Source of the DNA: Phycomyces blakesleeanus NRRL 1555(-) | Taxonomy: Eukaryota > Mucoromycota > Mucoromycetes > Mucorales > Phycomycetaceae | DNA length: 64,000 nucleotides | Assembly: GCF_001638985.1 (NCBI RefSeq) | Contig: NW_017265146.1 | Coordinates: 992,001-1,056,000 of the forward strand | Direction of reading: 5' to 3' | Shown here: piece by piece, positions 1 to 13,600 of the stretch | How positions within the stretch are numbered: position 1 is the first letter of the stretch | Layout: each line of letters begins with the position of its first letter | Notes under the pieces: model-generated | What the model saw: the letters and a program-made list of their open reading frames with translations, nothing else | What the model was told of the DNA's origin: nothing | Databases searched by the model: none | Program-made: the position numbers and the translations under genes

Positions 1-1957
1 TAATATAAAAAAAAAGTTTCTAACAAAAAGACAGAAATACATATATATTTATATTGGTAGTGCAAGTGTAGCTGTAGTGAGACCTATTCTCTTTGGGTTT
101 AGCCAAGTTTGTATTATGTGTGTATTAACATAATGACACCTAGTGATTGTGACTGTGGGTGTGGTGTATGTTGATCAGCTGAAAGAAAACAAGAGCAACG
201 TGTGATACCTGTGATCAAAGAATATCCTGATTGATGACACGTAACATATCACAAACTTTCTCTGTCTTATATATAAATTCTTCTAGAAAAACGAAATTGT
301 TACCAATAATGCTGGTAACTTTTTTTAATTAATGAATTTATAATAATAAAACGATATGGTGCATATTAGATACAGTGCAAGTGTAGATATAGACATTCTT
401 TGTACACAGTATTGTAAAGTACAATATTTTGTCTCACGTAGATCATCCATATGAATTCATCGTCCAAGACTAGTTTCTTTCCTTGTATGTATATTAAAAA
501 AAACTACAATAATTAGTTATGAATTATGAACCATCTGGAGATCATTTCAAGATACAATCAAATGTAGAATTGCATAGATCTCCAGTAAGTCTCAAACTGA
601 CTTGATTCAACCCCCTTCCAAGCAATCAATAGTACAAGATCTCTAATCAGCTATTTTAATATGAGGTGTAGAAATTACAATCTCATCAAAGACTACTTTC
701 TTTTCTTGGTCTTTGGATCTTTGCCCAGCAGCAGCAGCAGAAATACAAATTTTACCTTTTTATCTTTCTTTATTATTATCCAACTATAACTTGCTTGTAG
801 ATCTATATACATATTTTCTTGGTAGTATTGCATAATAAATTCTCGGATTATTGCGATTTGATTTAATGTAAAAAAAAAAAAAAATAGGTCTTTTTTTTTT
901 TTTTTGAGATTTTTGAGTTTGTTTTTGTGATTATCAAAAACGTATTTTTAACACATACAAAAAAAAATGAAAAGAAAAGAAATAAATCATCTAACAGTCC
1001 CTCTTTGATTTATATATTTATTTATTTATTTATTTATTTATTTCCGACCGGGAGCTCAAAATGTTATCTGTCCAAAAAAGGAAGTAGTTTACTCCCGGCT
1101 GAGAGTAAAAAAAAAAAATCCAAAAGAAAAAGAAAACTCAAAAAGTTACACAAGAAAAAAAAAGAAAAAAAATCTACTGTGGTGAATTAAAAAGCATCAC
1201 TTTTCTTTGGTTTGGCTTTAATTATAACGTGCATCGCAATCTCCTTCTTCACTTGCCTCCCTTCTTCAATTCCCTTTATGGTCTTTTCCTACCTATCCCT
1301 GCCTCTAGAGATATATATATATATATCTCCATTTTACCCACATATACTTCTTACCTTTGACTAAGAAAAGAGAGAAAAAGAAAGAAAACCTTAGTTTGTG
1401 TTTATTTGTGCGCATATTTTACTACACTGCCAAAAACAAAAAACAAAGAAAAACAAAAAGAAAGAGTACAAAATGGTCTGCACTACACTACACTACACTG
1501 TACTGTACTGTACTGTACTGTACTAAATTTTACTGCATACTGAAAACCATGTGCAGGAATCTTGATGTATTTTGATGCCAATAAAAGAATGTGTGATAGT
1601 ATATGATATGATATATTAAAATACTTTTATGTATATAAAAGTACAAGCAAATAAATGAATAAAATTATGATAGTTATGATAATGATAATAGTATTAGTAT
1701 TAGTATTAGTATTAGTATTAGTATTAGTATTAGTAATAATAATATGGGTTATGGGACTTTATTTATAACCTAAGATGTGTATATAATTTATGTATATTTA
1801 TGTATGGGATAACAAGAATTCGTCTTTTTTTTTTGTTTTTTGTTTTTAATACAAATCGATCAACTTCTTTCTCTGTCTGTCTGTCAGTGCACCTGTCAAA
1901 AAATAATAAGCAAGAAAGAAAGAAGGGCTGTATTGTATTGTATTGTATTGTATTGTA
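1..1957. other. Intergenic, microsatellite-rich
   Basis: I see no convincing gene here. The stretch contains poly-A/T runs, a TTTA tetramer run near 1015-1043, pentamer runs of TACTG (about 1497-1523) and TATTG (about 1930-1956), and a GTATTA hexamer array at 1691-1734. A short minus-strand open stretch around 640-760 can be read in two frames, neither with a recognisable domain or clear start, so I do not call it. Confidence 0.6.
1691..1734. repeat. GTATTA hexanucleotide array
   Basis: About seven near-perfect copies of the hexamer GTATTA, followed by GTAATAAT. It lies downstream of the FHA-RING gene and is not in any reading frame I support. Confidence 0.9.
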
Positions 1958-2105
1958 CTATGAGGATAAGCTTGTTGAAAAGTTGACGTTTACAGCTCTG
2001 GTCGGTTGTTCCAAGGATATATTCTGGGAAGACAGAACACCGATGATGCAAGGGCGAGGTGGTCTGGAAGAAGATGGGCTAGATGAAGAGGAGGAAGATT
2101 CTGAA

Positions 2106-2173
<68 letters not shown>

Positions 2174-2981
2174 TGATGGAGATGTAGAGAGTTCATGGGG
2201 CTGGTTGGGGTTTCCTGGCCAATAATCCATTATATCTTCTTCGGTTGTAGACCGTCTCCAGAAATTGGGATAAGACAATGGCCGTTTCTTGCTAGCTTTG
2301 TTCCGACGTCCTACTCCTCCAGTTCTTTTTGACAAAGGCTGTTCAGTAATCCCTGCTGCCGCTGCTGATCTTGATATTGAAGTTGTGTTTGTTGCTTGTG
2401 GCTGTAGATATGGTTGGGCTGGTAGCTCTGGCTGTGGTGATGATGGTGACGGTGCTGGTGATGGTGGTAGTTGTGATGTTTGTGATGTTATTATTACTGA
2501 CTTGCGTTTTTCAAAAAAGACCATTTTTATTTTCTCCATCAGACTTGTGGCACTCATCCGTCGGTCGGTGTCACGGCGACTGGAAGATTGTTCTGACTCG
2601 GCAGTGTCTTGGTGAACTGGCGGTTCTGGGTGGATAGTTGGTTGAGAAGTAATTGGGTCAGTTGTTTCTTCAATAAACACTGTTCTACGGTCTCTAGCAA
2701 CTACTTGTATAATAGCAAACAGTTCATTAATTCATACATACATACATACGTACATTTATGTTAATATCACATAAAAAAAACAATTCAGCTAAAAAGAAAA
2801 CTTACGTTCAGTGTCACTAGTGGTTTCGGAGTAAGTTGGGTTTAGGATTGACAAGGGTGGTTCGATTGTTTGCCATGGAGCAGTATTATTAGCATTATTA
2901 TTAGCACTGTCATTAGCTGTATTAGGTGTAGTAAGAGAAATAGGTGTAATAGGTGAAACTACTGTTCTTGTGGCCGTTGTA

Positions 2982-3017
<36 letters not shown>

Positions 3018-4446
3018 GTAGTAGTGCTGGTGGTGGTAATAGGAGCAACAATAGGAGTAACAGGAACAGCTGTAAGTGGTGATGATGGTGGAGAAGAAGA
3101 AGAGGAAGAAGAAACACAAGATGAAAAGGACAGAGGAGGAGGACGAGGACGAGAATGGGAATGGGAATGGGAATGTACAGTTTTGATGGCCTTTGGTTTG
3201 ATCAACTCTTCTACTTCAGCAACACTGGCTTCTAGGTCAGAGTAGGTGCGACAGATTGGACACTGAAACCCTGGGTGACTCTTGAGAAGTGGACGGATGC
3301 ATTTGTAGTGGTATGAGTGTGCACAAGGGGAAATGAACAGGGCTTGAAAGGGGGCCATTGCACACAGGCAAATACAGCACTCTTCAATTGATGCATCTGC
3401 ATTACTTGTGTTTTCTTCTGCTTCAGTTTCTTTTTCTATGTATTCGTATTCTTGTTGTTCGTTGTGCTGATATTGATGTGAGCCCGCCAAAACGGCCGAT
3501 TCATCATCGCATGACTTGGCACCATTTGTCAGGTGAGAATGATGGCTAGCTGAAGAATTAGGGTTTGTGTCCAGATTTCTTTTGTTTTTTTGACTCAAAA
3601 CAAGACTGTTACTATTGCTATTGCCATTGCCATTGCTACTACTACTGTTGTTGTTGTTGTTGCTGGTGGTGGTGGTGGTGTATTGTATAGATGACTTTTG
3701 AGGATTAGTGAATTGACGTAGATTATTGAAAGCGGTAATTGTGTAGGACATTGGACGAGGATTGCGAGAACGGTTAAGTTCGAATCTCATCCTGACCGAG
3801 CGGTATATTTCTTCTTGTCCTCCCTGATAATCGATTCCAAGCTGAACAATGTCTCCGTCTTGAATTTGTGTTGGACGACTTTCATGGTTTGCGGAGCTGA
3901 GACGAATGTGGTTTAGGAACGTTCCTGAGCTTGATCTGGTGTCCTTTATGTAAAGCTAAATAAAAATAAATAAATACATAAATAAATAAATAAATAAATA
4001 AATAAAAAATCGAATCGAATCGAATCGAATATCAAATCAAATCAAATCAAACAAATTATCAGTAAAAAATGAAATTATTATTAGTATTATTTTATTTTAT
4101 TTTTTACCTTGCCATCTACTTCTGACCAGATTTCACAATGTGCTCTCGAGACAACCTTGCTCTTGAAGGACATGTGGCTTGATGTGTGGCGGTCTGTAAA
4201 GCGGCCGATCTTGATAGATGTTCCGGGTTGGAATTCACGGTCGACGATATCGAATACAACGCATCGACTGGCGTCCTCGATATTGGGTACGATCCTGACG
4301 TGGATATTTTTTGGTTCGACGGAATGGGTGGCTAGACCTAGACATTGGGAAGTGTCGACAACAGCCTGGCTTGGTTGACTGGTTAGAATATGTGAGAATC
4401 TGGCTGAGAGAGGGCCATTTGTGGTTGGAGTGTCTTGAGGTGACAT
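1958..4446 (-). CDS. FHA-RING E3 ubiquitin ligase, Dma1/Chf family
   Basis: Predicted RING-type ubiquitin ligase with an N-terminal phospho-threonine-binding FHA domain, the architecture of S. pombe Dma1 and yeast Chf1/Chf2, which act in the mitotic checkpoint and septation. Exons: 4446-4108, 3955-2806, 2700-1958; 743 aa. The first junction is phase 0 (…VDGK/LYIKDT…) and restores the FHA core with SRAHCEIW and [13 protein letters not shown] (about aa 48-155). The RING lies at about aa 306-349 with C-x2-C, C-x-H-x2-H-x2-C and CPIC. Family members are usually shorter; the extra length is Asn/Ser/Thr-rich linker on both sides of the RING and a Pro/Ser-rich tail with a Ser-Ala repeat. The start was chosen because it is the first ATG before the FHA domain. 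Domain calls are firm; the function in this organism is inferred. Confidence 0.88.
2106..2172 (-). repeat. Hexanucleotide array encoding (Ser-Ala)n
   Basis: Perfect GCAGAC repeats on the plus strand, read on the minus strand as alternating Ser-Ala in the C-terminal tail of the FHA-RING protein. A six-base unit preserves the reading frame, so copy-number change would alter only tail length. Confidence 0.9.
4011..4050. repeat. Paired pentanucleotide arrays in intron 1
   Basis: A CGAAT array (4011-4030) runs into a TCAAA array (to about 4050) inside the first intron of the FHA-RING gene. Five-base units would shift frame in an exon; here they are intronic. Confidence 0.85.
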
Positions 4447-6085
4447 GGTTCCAATATTTATATAAAAATCAAGTCAAATCAAAGGTGAAAGAGAGATATG
4501 AATAATTCCCGAGTGTATCAAGAAACCAAGCAAGATTAGTTGTAATAGTAAGTAGTATTGAAAAATGGAAATAAAAGGAAAGAAAGAAAAGAAAGAAAGA
4601 AAGAAAGAAAGAAAAAAAAAAAGGTTAAAATATTGATGTGTACAAAATGTGTGTGTGTGTATATAAAATATATAAAATATGCAAAATCTCTCTCATTTAC
4701 TTTCTTTCTTTCTGTAGTATTTTTATAGCACTAATTTATATACAAAAACTGATAATAGTATTTAGTAATATTGTTCTTGGCGGATAGTAAAATCAGTACA
4801 AAAGGTGTGTAGAATAAGATTGTGATACTTTTGGTCTGAATATTAAAACCAAAAAAAAAAAAAATACATCATAAAATATACACACTTGTACCTGTACTTG
4901 CACTTGCACTTGCACTTGCACACCCTCTGAATTGTCTGCACAGATTCATTTAAATAAATATATATAATATATCTATACGTATGTGTGTATGTATGTATGT
5001 ATGTATGTATGTATCTATGTACATATATGTATGTATGTACAAACATACTTGTACACACAGATGAATTACACTGCTTGGCAATTTCTTTTTCCCTTTTTAT
5101 CTATCTGTTAATATTAAACCCATCTCAACAGCCGTAGTTTTTTTCTATATTGATTCTGAACCGACATAACAGTTCTATGTATACATACATACATACATAT
5201 ATACATATATATATATTTCCTTACCATTTGCCGATTTATATAACGTTTGAAACAGACCTGGTAAGGTAATTACCCCATGTTCGTTATCATCATCAATAAA
5301 GGCAAAGAAAAAAAAAAGAATAAGATTGTTGATGATAATAGCTTATAAGGTTCCTTATATATTATTTTTAATAAAACAGTAGTAAAATCATGTAAAAATA
5401 ATAATCTTATCCATATATAAATGATTGTGCGTAGGGATTTAATTCTATCTTACATAATTTATATTGAAACGTGATATATCATTATTGTACAACAACAACC
5501 CCCCAAAATATAATAAGGAAAGAAGCTAAAAAGAAAAACAGAGTTAAAATATATATATATATATATATAATAAAATGCTACTCCATTATCTTTCTCTAAA
5601 ATAAACCTTATATATGTATATAAGGTGGAGTCAATACATATTTGGCAAGGTAGAGCGAGCACTAGACACAAACATAACTATATATATATTATTCAGTTCA
5701 ATTCAGTTCAGTTCAGTTGAATTCAATTCAATTCAATTCAATTCAGTTCTGTTCCGAGGTACAAGATGGTAAGGCATTTAAGATTCATTTTCCTTCTTTC
5801 CTTCATTTTATCTGTCTAAAGATAATATGTCCGCCTTGTCTCTAAGGAATATTTATCAAAAAGAAGGTGTCAAATATACATATAAATATGCATTATTTTA
5901 CTGCTTTTTTTTTCTTTTACTTTATATTTCAATATTAACATCAAGCTATTATACTATACTATCTGCACCAAATGTCATAAAATACTTATTATAAAATAAT
6001 AATTCAAGAGAGGAAACCAAGGCAATATCTTTAACATGCAACTGGTCATCAGGAACAATAATTAAAGCCTTCAAACTTCAAATAA

Positions 6086-6116
<31 letters not shown>

Positions 6117-7106
6117 GATTTAATTATAATGTTTTGCTAACATCATCCTGGTCTCTAGCTTAACCCACCAGCCTGTCCATAAAGTTACCCAATAAAATTT
6201 ACCCACTTTCTTTCTCTATACATTTTAAATCGTATTTAAAATGCTTCTGTTTGTCAACGCAATTTATTAAAGTGTATCAGCTATAATGAACCTCCCATTT
6301 TTCTGTGATCTAACTAACCGAAAAAAAAAATATGTATATTCTTTCTTTGTACTATGACCACTTTTTTCTTGTTAGACCTTGTCTTTCAGATTAGTACAAA
6401 TTGTGGAGTCTGTGCTCGGAAGCTGTACCATAATCCTGATCGCATACTTTAGTAGACATCTCTTATCTGAGCTGTTTAGTTTCAATGCCATTATGTTCTC
6501 TTAAAAATTGGTATAGACAAACTGAAAAGTTCAAAAAAAAAAACGTTCAAACGATTCTGACTTGACTAGTCTTCTTCCATTGCCAATTAAATTGCAAAAA
6601 AAATATAACTTCTGTGGAATATTTATGCCACAAGGTGTAAGACCTGCAAAGACTCGCAATAAAAATGTCTTTACCTGATGGAAGAGGTGGTATTAAGGAT
6701 TTAATTCTATCTGATATGAATTTGAGCCAAAATTTGAACTTTTTTTTTTTTTTTTTTTTGCTTTTTTGAACCTTTTAGTCTGTCCACACCATTCTTTTTT
6801 TTTCGGATGGAGGGAGGGAGGGCTATTTAACATTATTTCGTGACTGTGACATTATTGACGTCACGACAGTCTCTAGCCTGTCCGTAAGGTTGCCCTGTTG
6901 CCCGCAATTAATTACTGGAAATAATCTTTTTGTGTGTATGTGTGTGCCTGTCTATCAATCTGACTGCCTGTTTACCTGTAATTGTGAAAGTAATGTGGCA
7001 AAATAAAAAAAAAAAGTGTACTTGTCAAACAAATATTGACAATAAAAAAATAAGAATAAGAACAACATATAAATAATTTTTCGTTTCAAAGTTTCAATTC
7101 TTACAT

Positions 7107-7142
<36 letters not shown>

Positions 7143-7203
7143 TTTATTTATTTATTTATTTTTAATTTTTATAATTCGTTTGTAATAGTCATCTTGACAG
7201 AAC
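4447..7203. other. Intergenic between divergent genes
   Basis: The stretch separates the minus-strand FHA-RING gene from the plus-strand RRM gene and should hold both promoters. It contains TA, TATG/CATA and GAAA runs, an ATTCA/TTCAG pentamer tract at 5693-5749, and a TTTAT-type run at 7103-7160. An ATG directly followed by GTAAGG at 5766 is a possible leader exon for the downstream gene. I see no other coding signal. Confidence 0.6.
5693..5749. repeat. TTCAG/ATTCA pentanucleotide tract
   Basis: Pentamers of the form TTCAG and ATTCA repeat about eleven times immediately before the ATG-GTAAGG at 5766. Confidence 0.85.
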
Positions 7204-7599
7204 ATGTTCAAATCTGCCATCCTACTCAGACCTGCTGCTGCATTCAGCCCCACAAAGACCTTTTTCTACACTGGTTATAATGTCACCACTTTGGATCAGG
7301 CACGAGAGGTCTTCAATAAGCTTGGTCAATATGGTGAAATGATTGAATACAAATTCCAAAGAGTAAGATTATTATTATTATTAATGCAGAAATAATGATC
7401 TCATTTATTTATTCATTTACTTATCTGTCTATAGTGCCCTGAAACTCAAACCTATTTGAGATACGGCTACGTTACCTATAAACACGAAGAGGACGCTCAA
7501 AAGGCTCTGGTTGACGCATTTGTTAAAGTTGACAGCCCTCTGTTTAAAAAGGCCCTGGAAGTCAAGATTGTCAAAGGAAATAAAAAGAGCTCAGAATAA
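7204..7599 (+). CDS. Small RRM-fold protein, probably mitochondrial
   Basis: Two exons, 7204-7362 and 7435-7599, joined in phase 0 at KFQR/CPETQ, give 107 aa. The protein is a single compact domain: TFFYTGYNV fits the RNP2 strand and LRYGYVTYK the RNP1 strand of an RNA-recognition motif, with the helix DQAREVFNKLGQYGEM between them and a basic tail KGNKKSSE. The first 17 residues (MFKSAILLRPAAAF…) lack acidic residues and are hydrophobic and basic, like a mitochondrial targeting peptide. The intron has GTAAGA and CTATAG ends. RNA binding and mitochondrial location are inferred from these motifs; I do not recognise a named orthologue. An upstream 5' leader exon is possible. Confidence 0.8.
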
Positions 7600-9111
7600 A
7601 CACAAAAACACATAAAAATGTATATATACATATAGACACACACACACATACAACACGCACACTTGGACAAAAAATTACACATTTGTTTCTTTTGACAGAT
7701 TTTTTTTTTTTGATTGTGAAAATCAATCATTACTATTACTATAGCAACTGTAACAACGAATATGTATACCGTTTCTTTAGTGGATTTAGATAAAATAGAG
7801 AACCGAGATTCTTTTTTTTTTTCAATTATTAGAGTAAAATAAAATAGATAATGAAAAATGAAAAATATGGAAGGAGTTGGTGTTGGGGTGGGTTAAGTTA
7901 AGTTGAACTGGAAGAGGACGAATGAATGAATTGTTTTGCTCTGTTTTTTGTTTTTTTTTAATGCAATGTATATGTGACTTTTCCTGCAGTTACAACAACA
8001 ACAACATCAGCAGCAAAAAAAAGAAAGAAAGAAAGAAAGAAAAGACGATTTTTCTGTAGACCTTTTGATGGACATAAACCCTCTCTATATTACATAAGAC
8101 CTCTGATGAGTAAGGTGATACAACATTGCAACAAACGGATCGAAAAGAAAAATGTATATAATATATACATATATTTCAAGGGTTCAATAGTAATAATTAT
8201 AATAATAAAGAGTATATGTTAATTTACTATAAAGAAGATTTTTTAAAAAAAAAATCTCATTGTGCCATCTGGTAGGATCAATAATTTAATTTAGAAGCCA
8301 TGTACAAATATACGATTTTCTAAAATCATAATAATAATAATAATAATAATAATGGCACCAAAGGTGTCTTGGACAGATTAATAGTGAAAAGTGACTATGG
8401 AGAAGGAGAAGAAGAAAGCAACTGGTATACAATAGGCATCAATAGATAAGCAAGGTAGATGTAAAGAATATATGACTTGCATTCCATGATATTTATTTTT
8501 ATTTTTATTTTTATTTCTATATTCTTATCTCTCTCTCTCTCTCTCTCTTTATTTTCATTTTCATTTTTTGCATATCTGAATGTCTCTCTCAATGTCTTGA
8601 ATATCTATAGATTTATTTGTCCATTTATTTAATATAATAAAGTGAAATATACTATACTATAATGGAATACCTGTTGTTGATAATGTTAATGTTGGTGGTG
8701 GAATAGATCGCCATTGACAGTACTATTTACATTTGGCAGACAAAAAATGAGGGAAAAGACTCATAGAATTCCATCCCAATAAATAAATAAATATTATTAA
8801 TATTAATATCAATATCAATGGGTAAAGCCAATGTAAGGACATGTATATATTTTATATACTTGCTCTTTTCTCCTCCCCCTCTCACTTTCACTTTTTACCC
8901 TTGCCATTACCCCTTGCATTAAATATATATATAAAGGTAAAAAAAAAATGAAATTTAATAAGGTAATGCATGTCAACAAGGGAGATAGATAGAGAGAGAG
9001 AGAGAGAGAAAAGAAAAAAGGAAGGGGTAAGACGCTGCATACATAAAGAAGATAAACGATGCAACCACATTAAACACACAAATAATAAATCATCTCATCT
9101 TGTTTCAAATA

Positions 9112-9149
<38 letters not shown>

Positions 9150-9364
9150 CTATCTAATGAGCTATTATAATTATTATTAATTTTACTATACATTTTGGTT
9201 GATTTGAAATATTGGCTGATTTCAAAGAGAAAGAGAGAAATAAAGAAAGTAAGAAAGAAATACGATGGAGTTAATAAAACAGCTGGTAATACTGCTTTGT
9301 GATTAAAATCGTAAATCATTATCTATCAATCTATTCCATTATATTCAAAGGAAGCTGCACTTCT

Positions 9365-9398
<34 letters not shown>

Positions 9399-9534
9399 TA
9401 TATATTATATAAAAAAAACATGTTCCATTCCGCAGAATCTCCCCATCTTTGACTTTGTCCTTTTACTTGACTTTACCCCTCTTTATTTATTTATTTGCCT
9501 GGTTACTATTGAAATTATTTTCTTTATTTTTAAA

Positions 9535-9573
<39 letters not shown>

Positions 9574-10234
9574 TCATATATATATATATATTATAATATA
9601 CATATTTATTCATTAAATAAATAATCTGATTTGCAACTGTGAGATATATATATATATATAAAGAAGAAGAAGATTAATAGTACACACTAGAGCCAATCAA
9701 ATTTTAGAATATAGGCAGAAAACGGAGGTTCCAATAAAAGAGAAAGAGAAATATATATATATATAAATATATATATAAAGAGAGAGAGAGTGAGTGAGGG
9801 AGAGGGGAATGAAAGACCGTGGCTTGATGCATTCGACACAGACACATGCGCACAGATCATAGCAAGAGAGTAAAAAGGAAAGAGGGAAAAATAAAATAAA
9901 ATAAAATAAAGAGAGCTATCAAATAAGAGTCATCAAATCACAGGCTACCTATGATATATATTACTAAACAACACCTTGTATAATTATAATTATAATTATA
10001 TATATATAATTGTATAGAATTGTATATATCACGTCCTTGGAATATAAAATACTACTCCTACATAGCACCTAACTTTCGTTTCTTTCACTTTCAAGACTCA
10101 CTTTGTATATATATTTATATTTATATTTATATTTATATTTATATTTGTATTTGTATACATATACATATATACATATATACATATATACATATATACATAT
10201 ATACATATATACATATATACATATATATACATAC

Positions 10235-10279
<45 letters not shown>

Positions 10280-10642
10280 CATATCTTTATTTGTGCACAC
10301 ACTACACACACTACACAAACATACACACACATACACACACATACTACAAACACACACATCTTTATTAGAAATAGCCCCCACTCGCCATCGCTCTATTCTC
10401 AACCCTCTTTCTCTTTTGTATCCGTCATAATCCAAAAAAGAAAAAGAATAAAGAATAAAGAAAAAAAATAGAAGAAGAAGAATAAAAGATAAAGAACGAA
10501 ACAAAAGATATACAGAAAGCATAATAAAATAGTAAATATATACATATATAAATAGTAATATAAAAAGAAGAAGAAGAAGAGAGAAAAAAACAACAACAAA
10601 GAGAAAGAGAGAACCTTCAATCCGTCCCATTCGATCCTGATC
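7600..10642. other. Intergenic, simple-sequence rich
   Basis: No gene is supported in this 3 kb. It holds AAGA, TTTTTA, TC, AATA and TA repeats and, at 10105-10262, a run of TTTATA, TACATA and CATA units that keeps long spurious frames open in several directions. It should contain the 3' end of the RRM gene and the promoter of the TEA factor. Confidence 0.6.
10105..10262. repeat. Compound TTTATA/TACATA/CATA/TA array
   Basis: Four successive simple repeats abut one another here. The open frames crossing them encode only Tyr/Ile/His low complexity and are repeat artefacts. Confidence 0.9.
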
Positions 10643-13600
10643 ATGCTCGCTTGCTCTCAAGATTCTTTCTACAAGTCCACACCAACAAAAAAGGAGATCA
10701 TTTCTCCCAGCAGAACATTGGATTCTAGCCATGACAGCAGTTACCACTCTTGCAGTTACCCAAATAACCAAATAACTCGCCACAACAGCAGCAACAATAA
10801 CAACAACATTAACAGCAACAACAACAACAACAACAACAACAACAGCAGCAGCAGCAGCAGCAGCAATATTAATAATATCAATAATACTAGTATTATTATC
10901 CACCACCAAAATCATAACCATAACCATAACCATAACCATAATCACAATCACAATCACAATCATAATCATCACGGCCCGTCTCACCAGTGTCAGAACCCAC
11001 TGGCATCAAATGCTCAATATCAGAAAGAAAAGAGATTAAAGACATTGAAGAAAGATCAGCCCATCGGTTCTGATAGCAATACCACATTGAGCGACCACGG
11101 AAAAGAAAAAGAGGAGGCAGGTTGTTGGATTAAAAAAAAAATTAAAAAATTAAAATAAAAGAATAAATAGATATATATACATATATACATATATAAATTT
11201 AAAGAATACCAAAGGATGCACAAGTTCAAATAATACAAGAATTACATACTAATCTAAATATCCAACAAACAGCAAGTCTGGCCACCAGATGTAGAGTCTG
11301 CCTTTATTGAAGGTATATACTATAATAGCCATAGAAATAACCATAGAAACAAACATAGAGATAGCCATAGCAACAAACATAGCAACAAACATAGAGATAA
11401 CCATAGTGACTACCATAGTGACTACCATAGCAACAAATATAGAGATAAAGATAGCATTATCCATGGCAACAAACATAGAAATAATTTATATATGTATTCT
11501 TGCCTTTTTTTGTTAGCTCTCGAAACGATCCCAAAGCTGGGAAGACGTAAAATACTTGTGAATGGAAAGCCTTGTGGTAACTGATAATAATTCAATACAA
11601 TAGGAATTATAATGATAATTACAGCTACAGTTTAATTAATTATAATCGATACTAATAACTATTATTATCATTATTATTATCATTATCATTATTATTATCA
11701 TTAGGACGCAACGAACTGATTTCAGACTACATCTTTCGAAAGACTTCCAAGGTCCGGACAAGAAAGCAAGTTTCTTCCCACATACAAGTCTTGAAGAATA
11801 CCCGCAAAGGTGACATTTATTGTAAGCAGCATTATTCACTTTTTTTTTTTTTTTTTTTAAAGAATAAAATAGATGTGTACATGTATATAAATAAATAAAT
11901 AAATATACATATATATTAACACAACAAAATATCATAAATATCATTATCAATAATAAACAAACCAAAAAAAAAATGATACATAAATACATATATACATATA
12001 CATATACACACACACAAATACACAGTTATGCGTCTTTTGACTGACACAGTCGATCCAGACGAGGTACAGAAACCGCGTGCAACCAAAAATATAATGAATC
12101 GACAGCGATCTCAGTATCAGCCAATGCAATCAAGATATACCCATGGTCTCTCATCCACTAGCAACAGAAACGGAAACGGAAACGGAAACGGAAACGGAAA
12201 TGGAAATGGAAACGGAAACGGGAACGGAAACGGGAACGGAAATGGAAATGGAACTACAAATGCAAACCAAAACTCTCGCTCAAAGATCATCACAACCGCC
12301 CACTCATCCGAGTCAATTTCATCCGACGAATCATCCACTAGTTCGTCCCCTTCACCCGCCGACTGCATGTTTGATTTCATGTGCGGCGACTCTCAACACA
12401 CCAGCACATTTACTATGCCGGATATCAAAGATCCATTTTATGAATCCCTCCAACAATCGCTGTTCAACATGACCGACCTATTGACCTTGTCATCTCAACC
12501 ATATATCGGATCAGTGTCTGCACTTGACGTGCCAAACTCTCAATCATCTCTAAATAACGGAACAAGACTGACGGCCCCAAATAGTACCAGTGCCAGCGCT
12601 AGTAGTAGTATAAACAGCAGTAATGCAAGTGTAATTGCAGGTGATAATACCAGTGGCACTGGCATTTCCAGCGCAAGTACAAGTACCAGTACAAGTTCAA
12701 GTACAGGCTCTGGTACAAGCGTGAGTGCGATTGCGAGTACGAGTACGAATGCATGTGCAGGTCCAGGTGCAGGTCAATGTGCAAGTGCGAGTACAAGCGC
12801 AAACGAAAGTACTAGTGCAAGTGAAAGTAAAAGTAAAATTATGAGCTCCAGTGCCGGTGCCGGTGCCGGTACCGGTACCGGTGCCAGCATATGTGCAAGT
12901 ACAAGTACAAGTACAAGTGCGAGTGCGAGTGCGAGTGCGAGTGCAAATATAAATCTAAATCTAAATACAAATGGCAGTACGAGTAGCAGCAACCATACAC
13001 ACCACCATACGCACAACAACAGCAGTACTGGCGTTACTTCAATTGGGGGGCTCGAATCATTTTCGTCTCTCCAGAATGTGTCCATGCTGTCCCCTAACGA
13101 GATCGCTAATCCTCTTTTTTATCCTTCCGAACAAGACCTCTATGGTGTACACGCCAGAGACAATATGTTGCTGTCCCCCGAAGACCTACTCTGTCTCGAG
13201 ACATCTTTGGTCGATCCCAAATGGAAGCCAAGATCCACAACCATGTCCCAGTCTTCTGCACATTCTGGATTTATTTCTGTCGATGGTGAATGCCAAAAGC
13301 GGGTTCAAAAAAAGTCTGCGTATGCGGACAATAGTGCATCAATTGCCATGTGGCCCAGCTATATTTGTCTATATCTTGAGTACCCACCTCCGTACAATAA
13401 CTTGGTAAGAAAGAAAAAAAAAAGACAAAAGTGAACGAATAAGATGGTTATGAGGATAGTGGTGGTAGTAGTTGGTGAATTATATGATATATATATATAT
13501 GTATATATGTATATATGTATATATGTATATATCTGTGAATGTGTTTGTGTGTGCTAGTGTGCTAGTGTACTAGTGTACTAGTGTACTGGTGTGATAGTGT

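Noticed and set aside
640..760. Minus-strand coding-like tail readable in two frames
   Set aside because: Both frames lack a start, a clear acceptor and any family motif, and the region includes a CAG triplet run that keeps frames open.
10020..10471. Long overlapping open frames on both strands
   Set aside because: They consist of Tyr/Ile/His repeats produced by TTTATA/TACATA arrays; no domain, and several frames are open at once.
12117..12380. Minus-strand frame with (Pro-Phe)n
   Set aside because: Antisense shadow of the Asn-Gly hexamer array in the TEA gene exon 5.
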